Below, piece by piece: positions 9,168 through 16,107 of a stretch of 64,000 bases of DNA (its first letter is position 1; each line of letters begins with the position of its first letter). The notes under the pieces were generated by a model. It saw only the letters and a list, made by a program, of their open reading frames with translations, did no database searches and was not told the origin of the DNA. Made by a program: the position numbers and the translations under genes. The DNA is from Acidithiobacillus thiooxidans ATCC 19377 (GTDB lineage: Bacteria; Pseudomonadota; Gammaproteobacteria; Acidithiobacillales; Acidithiobacillaceae): positions 194,501-258,500 of the forward strand of contig NZ_CP045571.1 of NCBI RefSeq assembly GCF_009662475.1, in the 5' to 3' direction.

Positions 9168-9440
9168 ATGTCTCGAATGGTGCAATGCGTAAAACTGGGT
9201 CACGAAGCTGAAGGTCTGGATCGTCCCCCTTATCCTGGCCCACTGGGCGCGCGTATTTATCAGGAAGTTTCCAAGGAAGCCTGGCAGGGTTGGCTGAAGC
9301 ATCAGACGATGTTGATTAATGAATATCGTCTTTCGCCGATAGATCCCAAGTCCAGAACTTTTCTGGAAAAACAGATGGAAGCCTACTTTTTTGGTGACGG
9401 CGCGCAGCAACCTGAAGGCTTTGTTCCGCCTTCTGCCTGA
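9168..9440 (+). CDS. yggX: Probable Fe(2+)-trafficking protein YggX
   Basis: A 90-residue YggX-family protein linked in enterobacteria to Fe-S cluster protection and iron trafficking under oxidative stress. The N-terminus [20 protein letters not shown] carries the conserved Cys, and the middle has the family pattern around [23 protein letters not shown] precedes the ATG. It follows mutY, as in Pseudomonas and E. coli. In an iron- or sulfur-oxidising acidophile the protective role would be relevant, but that is inference. Confidence 0.94.
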   Translation: MSRMVQCVKLGHEAEGLDRPPYPGPLGARIYQEVSKEAWQGWLKHQTMLINEYRLSPIDPKSRTFLEKQMEAYFFGDGAQQPEGFVPPSA

Positions 9441-9522
9441 GCAGTTCAAAAACAACCCGGAGGAAGTCGTTTCGGCAACCTCCCATATTTCCCATCCTCT
9501 CCATAAGCTGTTTCTCCAGCGT

Positions 9523-9644
9523 CGTCGTTGAATGACGACAGGCGCGCGCGGCGTCAGATCATCCATTTATTATAAAATCCTTTCCACCTGTCGCTAACAA
9601 GTGACGTATTACCATGCGTTCCGGGGTGGCGGCGATCGCTGACA
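9523..9644 (+). promoter_or_regulatory. Three GlrR-like activator palindromes (TGTC-N10-GACA type)
   Basis: Three near-copies of TGTC-N10-GACA, the enterobacterial GlrR site, each with one mismatch: CGTC-N10-GACA (9523-9540), TGTC-N10-GACG (9589-9606) and TGGC-N10-GACA (9627-9644). They lie about 190-310 bp upstream of the sigma-54 promoter at 9834, a usual enhancer distance. A GlrR homologue is encoded at 14721. By simple arithmetic, sites with at most one mismatch are expected about 0.1 times in 300 bp. Confidence 0.5.
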
Positions 9645-9705
9645 GGCTATGGGATAAACCAGGGACTTATTTTTATCTGACTGATAGTTAAGCGCAAATA
9701 ATTTT

Positions 9706-9737
9706 GCACCGGGAGTTTTCGTGCCCGGATTTTTATT
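9706..9737 (+). terminator. Candidate Rho-independent terminator
   Basis: Stem CCGGG/CCCGG (9709-9713 with 9724-9728) around a 10-base loop, followed by ATTTTTATT. It could end the mutY-yggX transcript or a small RNA, and would insulate the sigma-54 promoter downstream. Confidence 0.4.
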
Positions 9738-9814
9738 GGCTGGAGATGGGACGTTAAGGTTGATTCTGCCTGTTTCAGCGCCATGAATGTTTTTATATTT
9801 TATTTTCTTATTAT

Positions 9815-9827
9815 AATCATTAACTTA
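9815..9827 (+). promoter_or_regulatory. IHF-like site
   Basis: AATCAT-TAAC-TTA fits the IHF consensus WATCAR-N4-TTR with one mismatch. It lies in an AT-rich tract between the activator-like palindromes and the sigma-54 promoter, where DNA bending would help an upstream activator. It is close to the -24 element, which weakens the call. Confidence 0.3.
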
Positions 9828-9833
9828 AAAAGT

Positions 9834-9849
9834 TGGCACGCGTTATGCT
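9834..9849 (+). promoter_or_regulatory. Sigma-54 (-24/-12) promoter
   Basis: TTGGCACG-CGTT-ATGCT matches the consensus TGGCACG-N4-TTGCW, with GG at 9835-9836 and GC at 9847-9848 separated by exactly 10 bases. The only departure from consensus is A for T at the first base of the -12 TTGC. Transcription would start near 9860, about 63 bases before the ATG at 9923. Activator-like palindromes and an IHF-like site lie upstream. Confidence 0.7.
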
Positions 9850-9922
9850 ATGAGGTTATCGCTGCTGAAACAGCGCCGCTGCAAGCGGAAATCTGGAACC
9901 ACCTTTTGAGGAGAGCTTATTT

Positions 9923-10168
9923 ATGAAGAAAATTGTTGCCCTGACTGCTGCATTGTCTTTCTTGACTGCTACTGCTGCTTTTGCGACCACCGAAGTGCCT
10001 GCCAAGGCTCCTGAAAAGATGGTTGAGCACAAAGCGCCTGAGCACAAAATGGTAAAGAAAGCCGAGCACAAGAAAATTGAGCACAAGAAAATGGTGAAGA
10101 AGGCTGAAATGAAGAAGCCTGAAATGGCAAAGAAAATGGAAGAAAAGAAGGCTGAACCAGCTGCATAA
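9923..10168 (+). CDS. Small secreted Lys/Glu/Met/His-rich protein
   Basis: An 81-residue protein with a clear Sec signal peptide (MKKIVALTAALSFLTATAAFA, predicted cleavage after residue 21). The mature part is about 60 residues and low in complexity: 18 Lys, 11 Glu, 6 Met and 4 His in a repetitive helical pattern of EHKK and KKAE units. It has no recognised domain. The composition recalls Asr-type acid-shock proteins and His/Met-rich periplasmic metal binders, but homology to either is not claimed. GAGGAG precedes the ATG. The gene stands alone between its sigma-54 promoter and a terminator, converging on a copper-type TonB receptor. Regulation by GlrK/GlrR is inferred from upstream sites. 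Confidence 0.8.
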   Translation: MKKIVALTAALSFLTATAAFATTEVPAKAPEKMVEHKAPEHKMVKKAEHKKIEHKKMVKKAEMKKPEMAKKMEEKKAEPAA

Positions 10169-10216
10169 GTAGCTTCAATCCGCAGCCTGATGGCGCGGAG
10201 TTCAGTTGTGCAGATG

Positions 10217-10244
10217 AACCCGGGGAATCTTCTCCGGGTTTTTT
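10217..10244 (+). terminator. Rho-independent terminator of the Lys-rich protein gene
   Basis: Imperfect stem AACCCGG/CCGGGTT with internal GGA/TCT pairing, followed by TTTTT. It lies 49 bases after the stop codon and just before the structured repeat copy. Confidence 0.7.
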
Positions 10245-10260
10245 ACGTCCGATAAATCTA

Positions 10261-10451
10261 AAAACGGCAGTTGCCGTGGGTGCTTTGCCGCGACTTTTGT
10301 TTCGAGCCGTTGTTGTTCTTGGCGAAATCCAGCGCCCGTCAGGAGAGCTGTTTGAGCCCGTAGGGCGAGTTCTCTCCTGACAGCAGGATGAGTCTTAGAA
10401 CAACAGGCAAGGAACAATGGAGCAAAAAGCACCCACGGCAACTGCCGTTTT
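10261..10451 (+). repeat. Structured intergenic element, copy 1
   Basis: A 191-bp element whose ends form a perfect 26-bp stem (10261-10286 with 10426-10451), starting AAAACGGCAG and ending CTGCCGTTTT. Inside are nested stems: GTTGTTCT/AGAACAAC, ATCC/GGAT, GTCAGGAGAG/CTCTCCTGAC, and a GCCC-GTA-GGGC tip. The central segment GGCGAAATCCAGCGCCC is the same in all three copies. It lies between two convergent genes, so it could also act as a terminator. Minus-strand open frames in it are not believable genes. Confidence 0.9.
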
Positions 10452-10463
10452 CAGGATAAAATA

Positions 10464-12656
10464 TCAAAATTGATATTGCAGGCTCATGTTCACAGAACGT
10501 CCTGAACCAGGTAGTGCTGTGCCATAAGTCATGGGGCGCTGGCCCAGATAAAGCCCTCCAAGTGGTTGTTCATAAAACTGGTTCAAGAGATTCGCGAGTT
10601 CCAGGCTGGCCTGCCAGTGGCCCTGCCGATATGCGGTGCGCAGATTCAATAAGCCATAGCCAGCTGTTTGCGGTTCATTACGCAGCGCGTCTACCTGGTT
10701 TTTTGCGGCAACCAGCTGTTCTTCGATAGTGTTGCGCCATGCTCCCCAGTTTTGATGCAAGGCAAGTCGCAAGTTTAAGGGCATCATGTGGTAGAGGGGC
10801 GTATGGTTGCTCAAGTTATCCCCGCGCACATAGGCGGCTTTTGCCGACATTGTAAATGTTCCATAACGCCGGGTTTGTGCCAGACGGGCAGAGCTATCCA
10901 TATTGATACCCCATATTTCGGCGGTTTGATTGGCAAATTGCAAATAGACAAAACCGCTTTCCGCGTGCAGATTTGCCGCTGTGCAGGCTCCTCCCAGGCT
11001 GGTCGGACAGCGGACAGCACCAATATAATTATGAATGTAGGTAAAGTAAGGCTGAATTTGCACGTGCCAGATTTGTGGATCTGAGCCATGGAAATTGGCA
11101 GCCAGACTGACCGTGTTGGCTGTTTCTGGTTTCAGGTTGAGATTACCAATATAACCATTACCATCGTTGAACCAGCCGATCATATTCATGGCCATGGCAT
11201 TGCTGGACCAGGGGTAGAGTTCGTAAAGGCTGGGGGCTTGGGCTTTACGCGCCAGTCCCAGGGTATAGCTACTGTGTTTATCGGGCTGGTAGTGCACGAT
11301 GGCCGAAAAATTCCAGATGATGTACTGGCGCTGGCGATCACTCCGGTTGAATGTACCCGGCAAGCTTTGCGGGTTGTCCGGGTTTCCATACATCATGGCA
11401 TTGTAACCTTGGACCGGGCCGGAGTTCATGCGCACATCTTCCAGCCGCAGGCCAAGATCACTGTTCCATTGTGGATCCCATTGCGTTTTCAGGTCGGCGA
11501 AAGCGGCATAGCGATCCCTTCTGCCATTGTCGATAGTTATATAAGTATTGGGACCCATCATGCTCATTTTACTGGTTGCTGGGGGCCACCAGTCGTTCAG
11601 ATGTTCATGGTTGTAACTGGCACCGAATTCCAGGCGATTGCGTGTGTCCAGAGGCACAGCAATTTTGCCCTTTACGCCGTTATTCACGCCCTGAGTGTTC
11701 ATTGGCATGCCCATCATGGCGCCCAGGTTTTTGTCTGCAAGGAAGTTCATGTTGTGTTGAACTACCTGATTGTAAGCCTGTAATTCTAATTCACCCCATT
11801 GAAAGCGTCCCTGATAATGGAGGTTAAGGCGGGTACTGTGATTTCCGGTCATATCCATGCGGGCACTGGGAAATCCTTGGTAGGGAATGCTCTGATATTG
11901 CACGCCCAGTTCCAACACCTGCTGTTTCCAGCGGTAGGCAGCATTGAGATTCTGGTATACTGCCTCATACAGGGATGAAGCCACCACATCGCCGGGAATG
12001 CCGTAGGTTACAGGCTTGAAAGCTTTTGCTGCGGTGTAGTTGCCGCCATGTACATAGGAGCCGCTATAGTTAATGCTGAAGTGCCGGGTAGCCGCAGCGG
12101 CATTCAGATGCGTCCCGTAAATATGGCCATTACTTTGATAAAACTCGCCTACGCTGCCGCCACTCACAAAATGACTGCCGGTCTTTGCGAAAATTGGTTG
12201 CGGAGATTTGACGATGACGGCCCCACCAACAGCGTTGCCCCCCACACTTACCGGAACCACCGTGGGATAGATGGTTATCTGACCAATGGCAGCTGGCGGA
12301 AGGTACGAAAGTGGTGGGTTCATATGATTGGCACAGGCATTGGGAGTGCTGAATCCGTTAACCTGCAAGAGCAGCTGATTGTCACTCAAGCCGTTTAAAA
12401 CTGGCAATCCGGATACTCCACCTGCGGCGGAAACAGAACCTTCGGGGATGTTCTGCAAAATCTTCGCGGTATTGCTTGCCAGATGGGCATTATCACGCGC
12501 ATTGGCCGAGGCATTCAGGACGCCATCTGCAGAGTCCGTCATGAATCCATATCCTGGTAGGTTAATGTTAATGGTCATCGGGGTTGTTGCCCCGGAGCTG
12601 TTGGCCAGTGCCAGCAAGACCGCGCCGATAAGCGGATGGATGGGGGCTCGTCGCAT
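10464..12656 (-). CDS. TonB-dependent outer-membrane receptor, OprC/NosA-type copper transporter
   Basis: A 730-residue protein: signal peptide to about residue 23, plug domain, then a 22-strand-type barrel ending in aromatic Phe (SLQYQF). It carries the copper-binding pattern known from Pseudomonas OprC: CxxxM as C108-A-N-H-M112, followed by NPPLSY, and HxM as H301-N-M303. The barrel is rich in Met and His. It therefore probably binds and imports copper across the outer membrane. No clear TonB box was recognised near the mature N-terminus, as in some OprC relatives. It is transcribed alone, divergent from glrK, and converges on the small Met/His-rich secreted protein. Confidence 0.85.
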   Translation of the reverse strand: MRRAPIHPLIGAVLLALANSSGATTPMTININLPGYGFMTDSADGVLNASANARDNAHLASNTAKILQNIPEGSVSAAGGVSGLPVLNGLSDNQLLLQVNGFSTPNACANHMNPPLSYLPPAAIGQITIYPTVVPVSVGGNAVGGAVIVKSPQPIFAKTGSHFVSGGSVGEFYQSNGHIYGTHLNAAAATRHFSINYSGSYVHGGNYTAAKAFKPVTYGIPGDVVASSLYEAVYQNLNAAYRWKQQVLELGVQYQSIPYQGFPSARMDMTGNHSTRLNLHYQGRFQWGELELQAYNQVVQHNMNFLADKNLGAMMGMPMNTQGVNNGVKGKIAVPLDTRNRLEFGASYNHEHLNDWWPPATSKMSMMGPNTYITIDNGRRDRYAAFADLKTQWDPQWNSDLGLRLEDVRMNSGPVQGYNAMMYGNPDNPQSLPGTFNRSDRQRQYIIWNFSAIVHYQPDKHSSYTLGLARKAQAPSLYELYPWSSNAMAMNMIGWFNDGNGYIGNLNLKPETANTVSLAANFHGSDPQIWHVQIQPYFTYIHNYIGAVRCPTSLGGACTAANLHAESGFVYLQFANQTAEIWGINMDSSARLAQTRRYGTFTMSAKAAYVRGDNLSNHTPLYHMMPLNLRLALHQNWGAWRNTIEEQLVAAKNQVDALRNEPQTAGYGLLNLRTAYRQGHWQASLELANLLNQFYEQPLGGLYLGQRPMTYGTALPGSGRSVNMSLQYQF

Positions 12657-12744
12657 GAAATTCTCCTGATAATTAAAGTTATTTTTGGAATTTTGCGGCG
12701 TTTGAGGATTACGGGTGGGAACGCGTCCTCACTTTTTTATGGCA

Positions 12745-12760
12745 AGATCGTATTCGATCT
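12745..12760. promoter_or_regulatory. Palindrome in the TonB receptor/glrK divergent region
   Basis: A perfect inverted repeat AGATCG-TATT-CGATCT lies in the 245-bp gap between the divergent receptor and sensor-kinase genes. The position suits an operator for either gene. The rest of the gap is AT-rich with no further clear signal. Confidence 0.35.
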
Positions 12761-12901
12761 CCACAGTAGTTTGTAATTCTAATGTTTTGCTGGTTAATAG
12801 AGCGATATTATTAAAGTATATTAAGGTTATCTGATGTTCTTGCGATTTGTTTCCGGCGAATTTACGCTGGAGCCTGGGTATTTTTGGGAGTGCAAAGCTT
12901 C

Positions 12902-14401
12902 ATGGTTCTTCGTCCAAGTTCCATTTCCAAGCTGGTCGTGTTTGGCTTCGGTCTGGCCATCGTGCCACTGGTATTGGTCATTGTCAGCGTGACGCTTTCC
13001 ATCGCGCATTTTGCCGAACAGGGGCAGGTCAGTATTCTCCGGGCAGTGGCCATGAGTGATGCGGCCAATCGCATGAATAACGCCGTGCGTTCCATGGAGC
13101 GTTATGGTCTGCAATACACTGTACTGCAGGATCAGGCATTACTGGTTTTGTATGATCAGAGCTTTAGCGAGTACCAAAAAGCCAGTACCCAGTTTGCGGC
13201 GGCAGGCCCCTCGCCGGTCGACCTGGAGCGGCTGCATCATCTGGCTGAAAATCTATCCCGTGCCCGTCAGCTATTACCCCTGGTTTCCCTGGAGGGCAAC
13301 CGGAGTGCTCTGGCAGGTGATTTCAGCCGGGCCAGCGGGGAGGCCCAAAGTCTGCAAAGTGATGTGAATGAAGGAATCAGTACAGAGGTCGGTAAACTGG
13401 GCACGCGTGCGTTGGCCATTAAACGGCTGACCATTTTTGAGGTGCTTCTGGTTTTACCCCTGTCAGTCGCGGTAGCTATTGTGTTCATTATTCTCATTAC
13501 CCGACCGGTGCGGCGTCTGGACCAAGCGGTGTCCGGGCTGGGTGCAGGTGATCTGGAAACACCCATAACGGTCAAAGGTCCGCGCGACATAGCCAGTTTG
13601 GGAGATCGCCTGGAATGGTTGCGGAACCGTCTGAACGCTCTGGAAGCGGCCAAGCTGCATTTTCTGCGTCAGCTTTCCCACGAGCTGAAAACGCCTCTCA
13701 CAGCCATTCGCGAAGGATCAGAGTTGTTGCAGGATGATCTCGGCCAGAATCTCAGTGCTGAGCAGCAGGAAATTGTACAGATTGTAGGGGATAACAGCTT
13801 ACGCTTGCAGCGCCTCATAGAAGATTTGTTGCGCTTTAGTCTGGCGGAGGGGCCTGTGGGGGCAGGGATGGTGCAGGAGTTATCTTTGACGCATGTGGTA
13901 GAGGATCTGCTGCTGAGTTATAAGCCCAGCCTAAGAAGTAATGCATTGCACCTGGAAACCCGGCTTGAGGAGGTGCGTATTCGCGGACATGCAGATCGAC
14001 TCCGCACTATTTGTGATAATTTGTTGTCAAATGCCGTGAAATTTTCTCCTCAAAACGCTACCATACGGGTGGATTTGCAAGTACAGGACGAAGATGCGGT
14101 GTTGGACGTTCAGGATGAGGGTCCTGGAGTGGATCCCGATGAGCGGGAAAAGATTTTTGATATTTTGTATCGCGGCGAAGCTTCGGATTCCGGAAAAATA
14201 GAAGGTAGTGGTCTCGGGTTGGCCATTGCCAGGGAATATGTGTTGAGTTATGGGGGAAGCCTTGAATTGCAGGATAAAAAAACACCAGGTGCTTGGTTTA
14301 GATTGCGCTTACCCCTTGCTGGGCAGGATGCTTCCCATGCTCATCATTCCGCTGATACTGACGGGATGCGCCAGCACCCCGGTCCCAGCTCTTCCGTCTA
14401 A
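12902..14401 (+). CDS. glrK: Sensor histidine kinase, GlrK/QseE-like
   Basis: About 499 residues: N-terminal transmembrane helix, periplasmic helical sensor region, second transmembrane helix (FEVLLVLPLSVAVAIVFIIL), HAMP, HisKA with the phosphorylated His in RQLSHELKTPLTAI, and an HATPase domain with NLLSNAVKFSP, DEGPGVDPDE and GSGLGLAIA. ATG at 12902 is preferred to an upstream TTG because GGGAG lies 11 bases before it. It is followed by a QseG-like lipoprotein and a sigma-54 response regulator, the glrK-qseG-glrR order of enterobacteria. In E. coli the pair responds to envelope signals and drives glmY. Confidence 0.88.
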   Translation: MVLRPSSISKLVVFGFGLAIVPLVLVIVSVTLSIAHFAEQGQVSILRAVAMSDAANRMNNAVRSMERYGLQYTVLQDQALLVLYDQSFSEYQKASTQFAAAGPSPVDLERLHHLAENLSRARQLLPLVSLEGNRSALAGDFSRASGEAQSLQSDVNEGISTEVGKLGTRALAIKRLTIFEVLLVLPLSVAVAIVFIILITRPVRRLDQAVSGLGAGDLETPITVKGPRDIASLGDRLEWLRNRLNALEAAKLHFLRQLSHELKTPLTAIREGSELLQDDLGQNLSAEQQEIVQIVGDNSLRLQRLIEDLLRFSLAEGPVGAGMVQELSLTHVVEDLLLSYKPSLRSNALHLETRLEEVRIRGHADRLRTICDNLLSNAVKFSPQNATIRVDLQVQDEDAVLDVQDEGPGVDPDEREKIFDILYRGEASDSGKIEGSGLGLAIAREYVLSYGGSLELQDKKTPGAWFRLRLPLAGQDASHAHHSADTDGMRQHPGPSSSV

Positions 14402-14717
14402 CGCCGTACTGCTCAAACCGGGGGAACAGATTATTAAAACCAGTGAGCTGGCAACCCTCAAGGCACAAATAGCCGAACTGGAAAAAGTGACCCCGGTGAC
14501 TGCACCCTGCATTTCCGAAAAAGCCGAAGCAGCTGTTCTGAGTAAACAGTTGGCCGATGCAAGGGCAGGAGATCCCGGATACCAAAAGCTGGAAAACAAG
14601 GTGAACGACTTGCAAAATCGTCTTCTCCAGTCGCAGCAGCATGAAGCCGAATTACGTCGTAAACTGAACGAATTGGTACAAATAGAGAAAAACGCCCGCT
14701 TTCCGCAGGGACACTGA
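14328..14717 (+). CDS. QseG-like outer-membrane lipoprotein
   Basis: A 129-residue lipoprotein candidate: short hydrophobic leader and lipobox LILTGC, then a Pro-rich stretch and coiled-coil heptads (SELATLKAQIAELEK and a C-terminal helix). It overlaps the kinase 3' end by 74 bases and sits 3 bp before glrR. In enterobacteria QseG is a lipoprotein in this exact position that binds the kinase. The call rests on position and architecture, not on clear sequence identity. The leader has no positive charge from this ATG, so an upstream start (14250, or a TTG at 14312) is possible. Confidence 0.6.
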   Translation: MLPMLIIPLILTGCASTPVPALPSNAVLLKPGEQIIKTSELATLKAQIAELEKVTPVTAPCISEKAEAAVLSKQLADARAGDPGYQKLENKVNDLQNRLLQSQQHEAELRRKLNELVQIEKNARFPQGH

Positions 14718-14720
14718 ATC

Positions 14721-16106
14721 ATGGCAGATAAAGGTAAAATCCTGCTGGTAGACGACGACGCAGATTTGCTGCGCCTGTTGTCGCTGCGCATGAAAACGGC
14801 AGGATATAACATCAGTACGGCGGCTAATGGTAATGAAGCTCTGGCGCTGTTGGCCATGGAGCATCCGGGTCTGGTAATTACCGACCTTAAAATGGACCAG
14901 ATGGATGGCATGGCCCTGCTGGATGCCATTCGTCGGGAGTATCCCACCTTGCCCGTCATCATTTTGACAGCCCACGGTTCCATACCCGATGCCTTGCTGG
15001 CCGCCAATCAGGGGGTTTTTGCCTTTTTGACCAAGCCCTTTGATGGTAAAGATCTGATGGCCCAGGTTGAGCGCGCTTTTAGTTTGACCGCAGCCGTAGC
15101 CCCATCTTCCGGAAAAAAGGGCAAGGATACCAGTTGGGATAGAATTTTGACCCGTAGCCCTAAAATGCAGGCGGTGCTGGATCAGGCACGCCTGGTAGCG
15201 GCCTCCGATGCCAGCGTTTTTGTGCACGGTGCCAGCGGTACGGGCAAAGAGTTGCTGGCGCAGGCCATTCATCAGGCCAGTCCACGGCGTCCGCAGCCAT
15301 TTATTGCCCTGAATTGTGCGGCATTTCCGGAGCAGTTGCTGGAGTCGGAGCTTTTTGGTCACAAGAAAGGCGCTTTTACCGGGGCGGCCAATAATCATCA
15401 GGGATTATTCCAGGCAGCGGAAAAGGGCACCCTGTTTTTGGACGAAATTGGTGATATGCCGCTTTCCCTGCAGGTCAAATTATTACGGGCTCTGCAAGAA
15501 CGCATGATTCGCCCGGTAGGGTCGACAGAAAGCATCGCCGTCGATGTCCGCATCATCTCCGCCAGTCATCGTGATCTGGAAAAAGAAATGGCTGAACGGC
15601 GTTTTCGCGACGACTTGTATTATCGTCTTTGCGTGGTGACGCTGGAATTGCCCGCCCTGGCCGAACGCCCTGAGGATATTCCCTTGCTGGCAGAGTTTTT
15701 TCTGCGCGATACCGCCGCTAAAAACCGCAAGGATGTGCGCGGTATTGCTCCGGAGGCGATGGAGCTCCTGGTGGCGGCGCCCTGGCCAGGAAACGTCCGG
15801 CAGTTAGCCAATGTCATTGAGCAGGCGGTGGTTTTATCCACCACACCACGTATTGGTGCGCCCCTGATTCGCCACGCCCTGCGCGACAAAGAGGGCGAAG
15901 TCATGCCCCTGGCCGATGCCAAAGGGCGTTTCGAAATGAACTATCTTATTCAGATCATGCGCATGACCCGGGGAAATGTGAGTCAGGCGGCTCAGTTGGC
16001 GCAGCGCAACCGCACCGAATTTTATCGTTTGTTAAGACGCTATCACCTGGATCCATCAGCCTTCAAGGAAAATGGAACGGTAGATGAAGAAGAAGGCGAA
16101 GAATGA
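14721..16106 (+). CDS. glrR: Sigma-54-dependent response regulator, GlrR/QseF-like
   Basis: A 461-residue NtrC-family activator. The receiver domain has the acidic pocket VDDDAD and phosphoacceptor Asp55 in LVITDLKM. The AAA+ domain has Walker A GASGTGKE, an intact GAFTGA loop for sigma-54 contact and Walker B TLFLDEIGDM. The C-terminus is a Fis-type helix-turn-helix (GNVSQAAQLAQRNRTEFYRL). It forms an operon with the kinase and lipoprotein. Three GlrR-like palindromes and a sigma-54 promoter upstream of 9923 make that small secreted protein its likely target. Confidence 0.9.
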   Translation: MADKGKILLVDDDADLLRLLSLRMKTAGYNISTAANGNEALALLAMEHPGLVITDLKMDQMDGMALLDAIRREYPTLPVIILTAHGSIPDALLAANQGVFAFLTKPFDGKDLMAQVERAFSLTAAVAPSSGKKGKDTSWDRILTRSPKMQAVLDQARLVAASDASVFVHGASGTGKELLAQAIHQASPRRPQPFIALNCAAFPEQLLESELFGHKKGAFTGAANNHQGLFQAAEKGTLFLDEIGDMPLSLQVKLLRALQERMIRPVGSTESIAVDVRIISASHRDLEKEMAERRFRDDLYYRLCVVTLELPALAERPEDIPLLAEFFLRDTAAKNRKDVRGIAPEAMELLVAAPWPGNVRQLANVIEQAVVLSTTPRIGAPLIRHALRDKEGEVMPLADAKGRFEMNYLIQIMRMTRGNVSQAAQLAQRNRTEFYRLLRRYHLDPSAFKENGTVDEEEGEE

Positions 16107-16107
16107 G

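Larger units (their letters stand above)
9770..9873. repeat. Inverted repeat flanking the sigma-54 promoter
   Basis: CTGTTTCAGC (9770-9779) and its exact complement GCTGAAACAG (9864-9873) bracket the AT-rich tract and promoter at 9834-9849. The right arm falls close to the predicted transcription start and also forms a local CGCTG/CAGCG hairpin. It may be a binding-site pair or a loop-forming arrangement. The function is unknown. Confidence 0.45.

Noticed and set aside
10202-10441. 79-codon minus-strand frame in repeat copy 1 (MPWVLFAPLFLACCS...), with related frames at copy 2
   Set aside because: It follows the structured element, is interrupted or altered between copies and lacks a ribosome site; such frames are chance products of the conserved RNA-like sequence.
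11088-11783. 231-codon plus-strand frame opposite the TonB receptor
   Set aside because: Antisense shadow of a strongly supported gene, with no recognisable domain.
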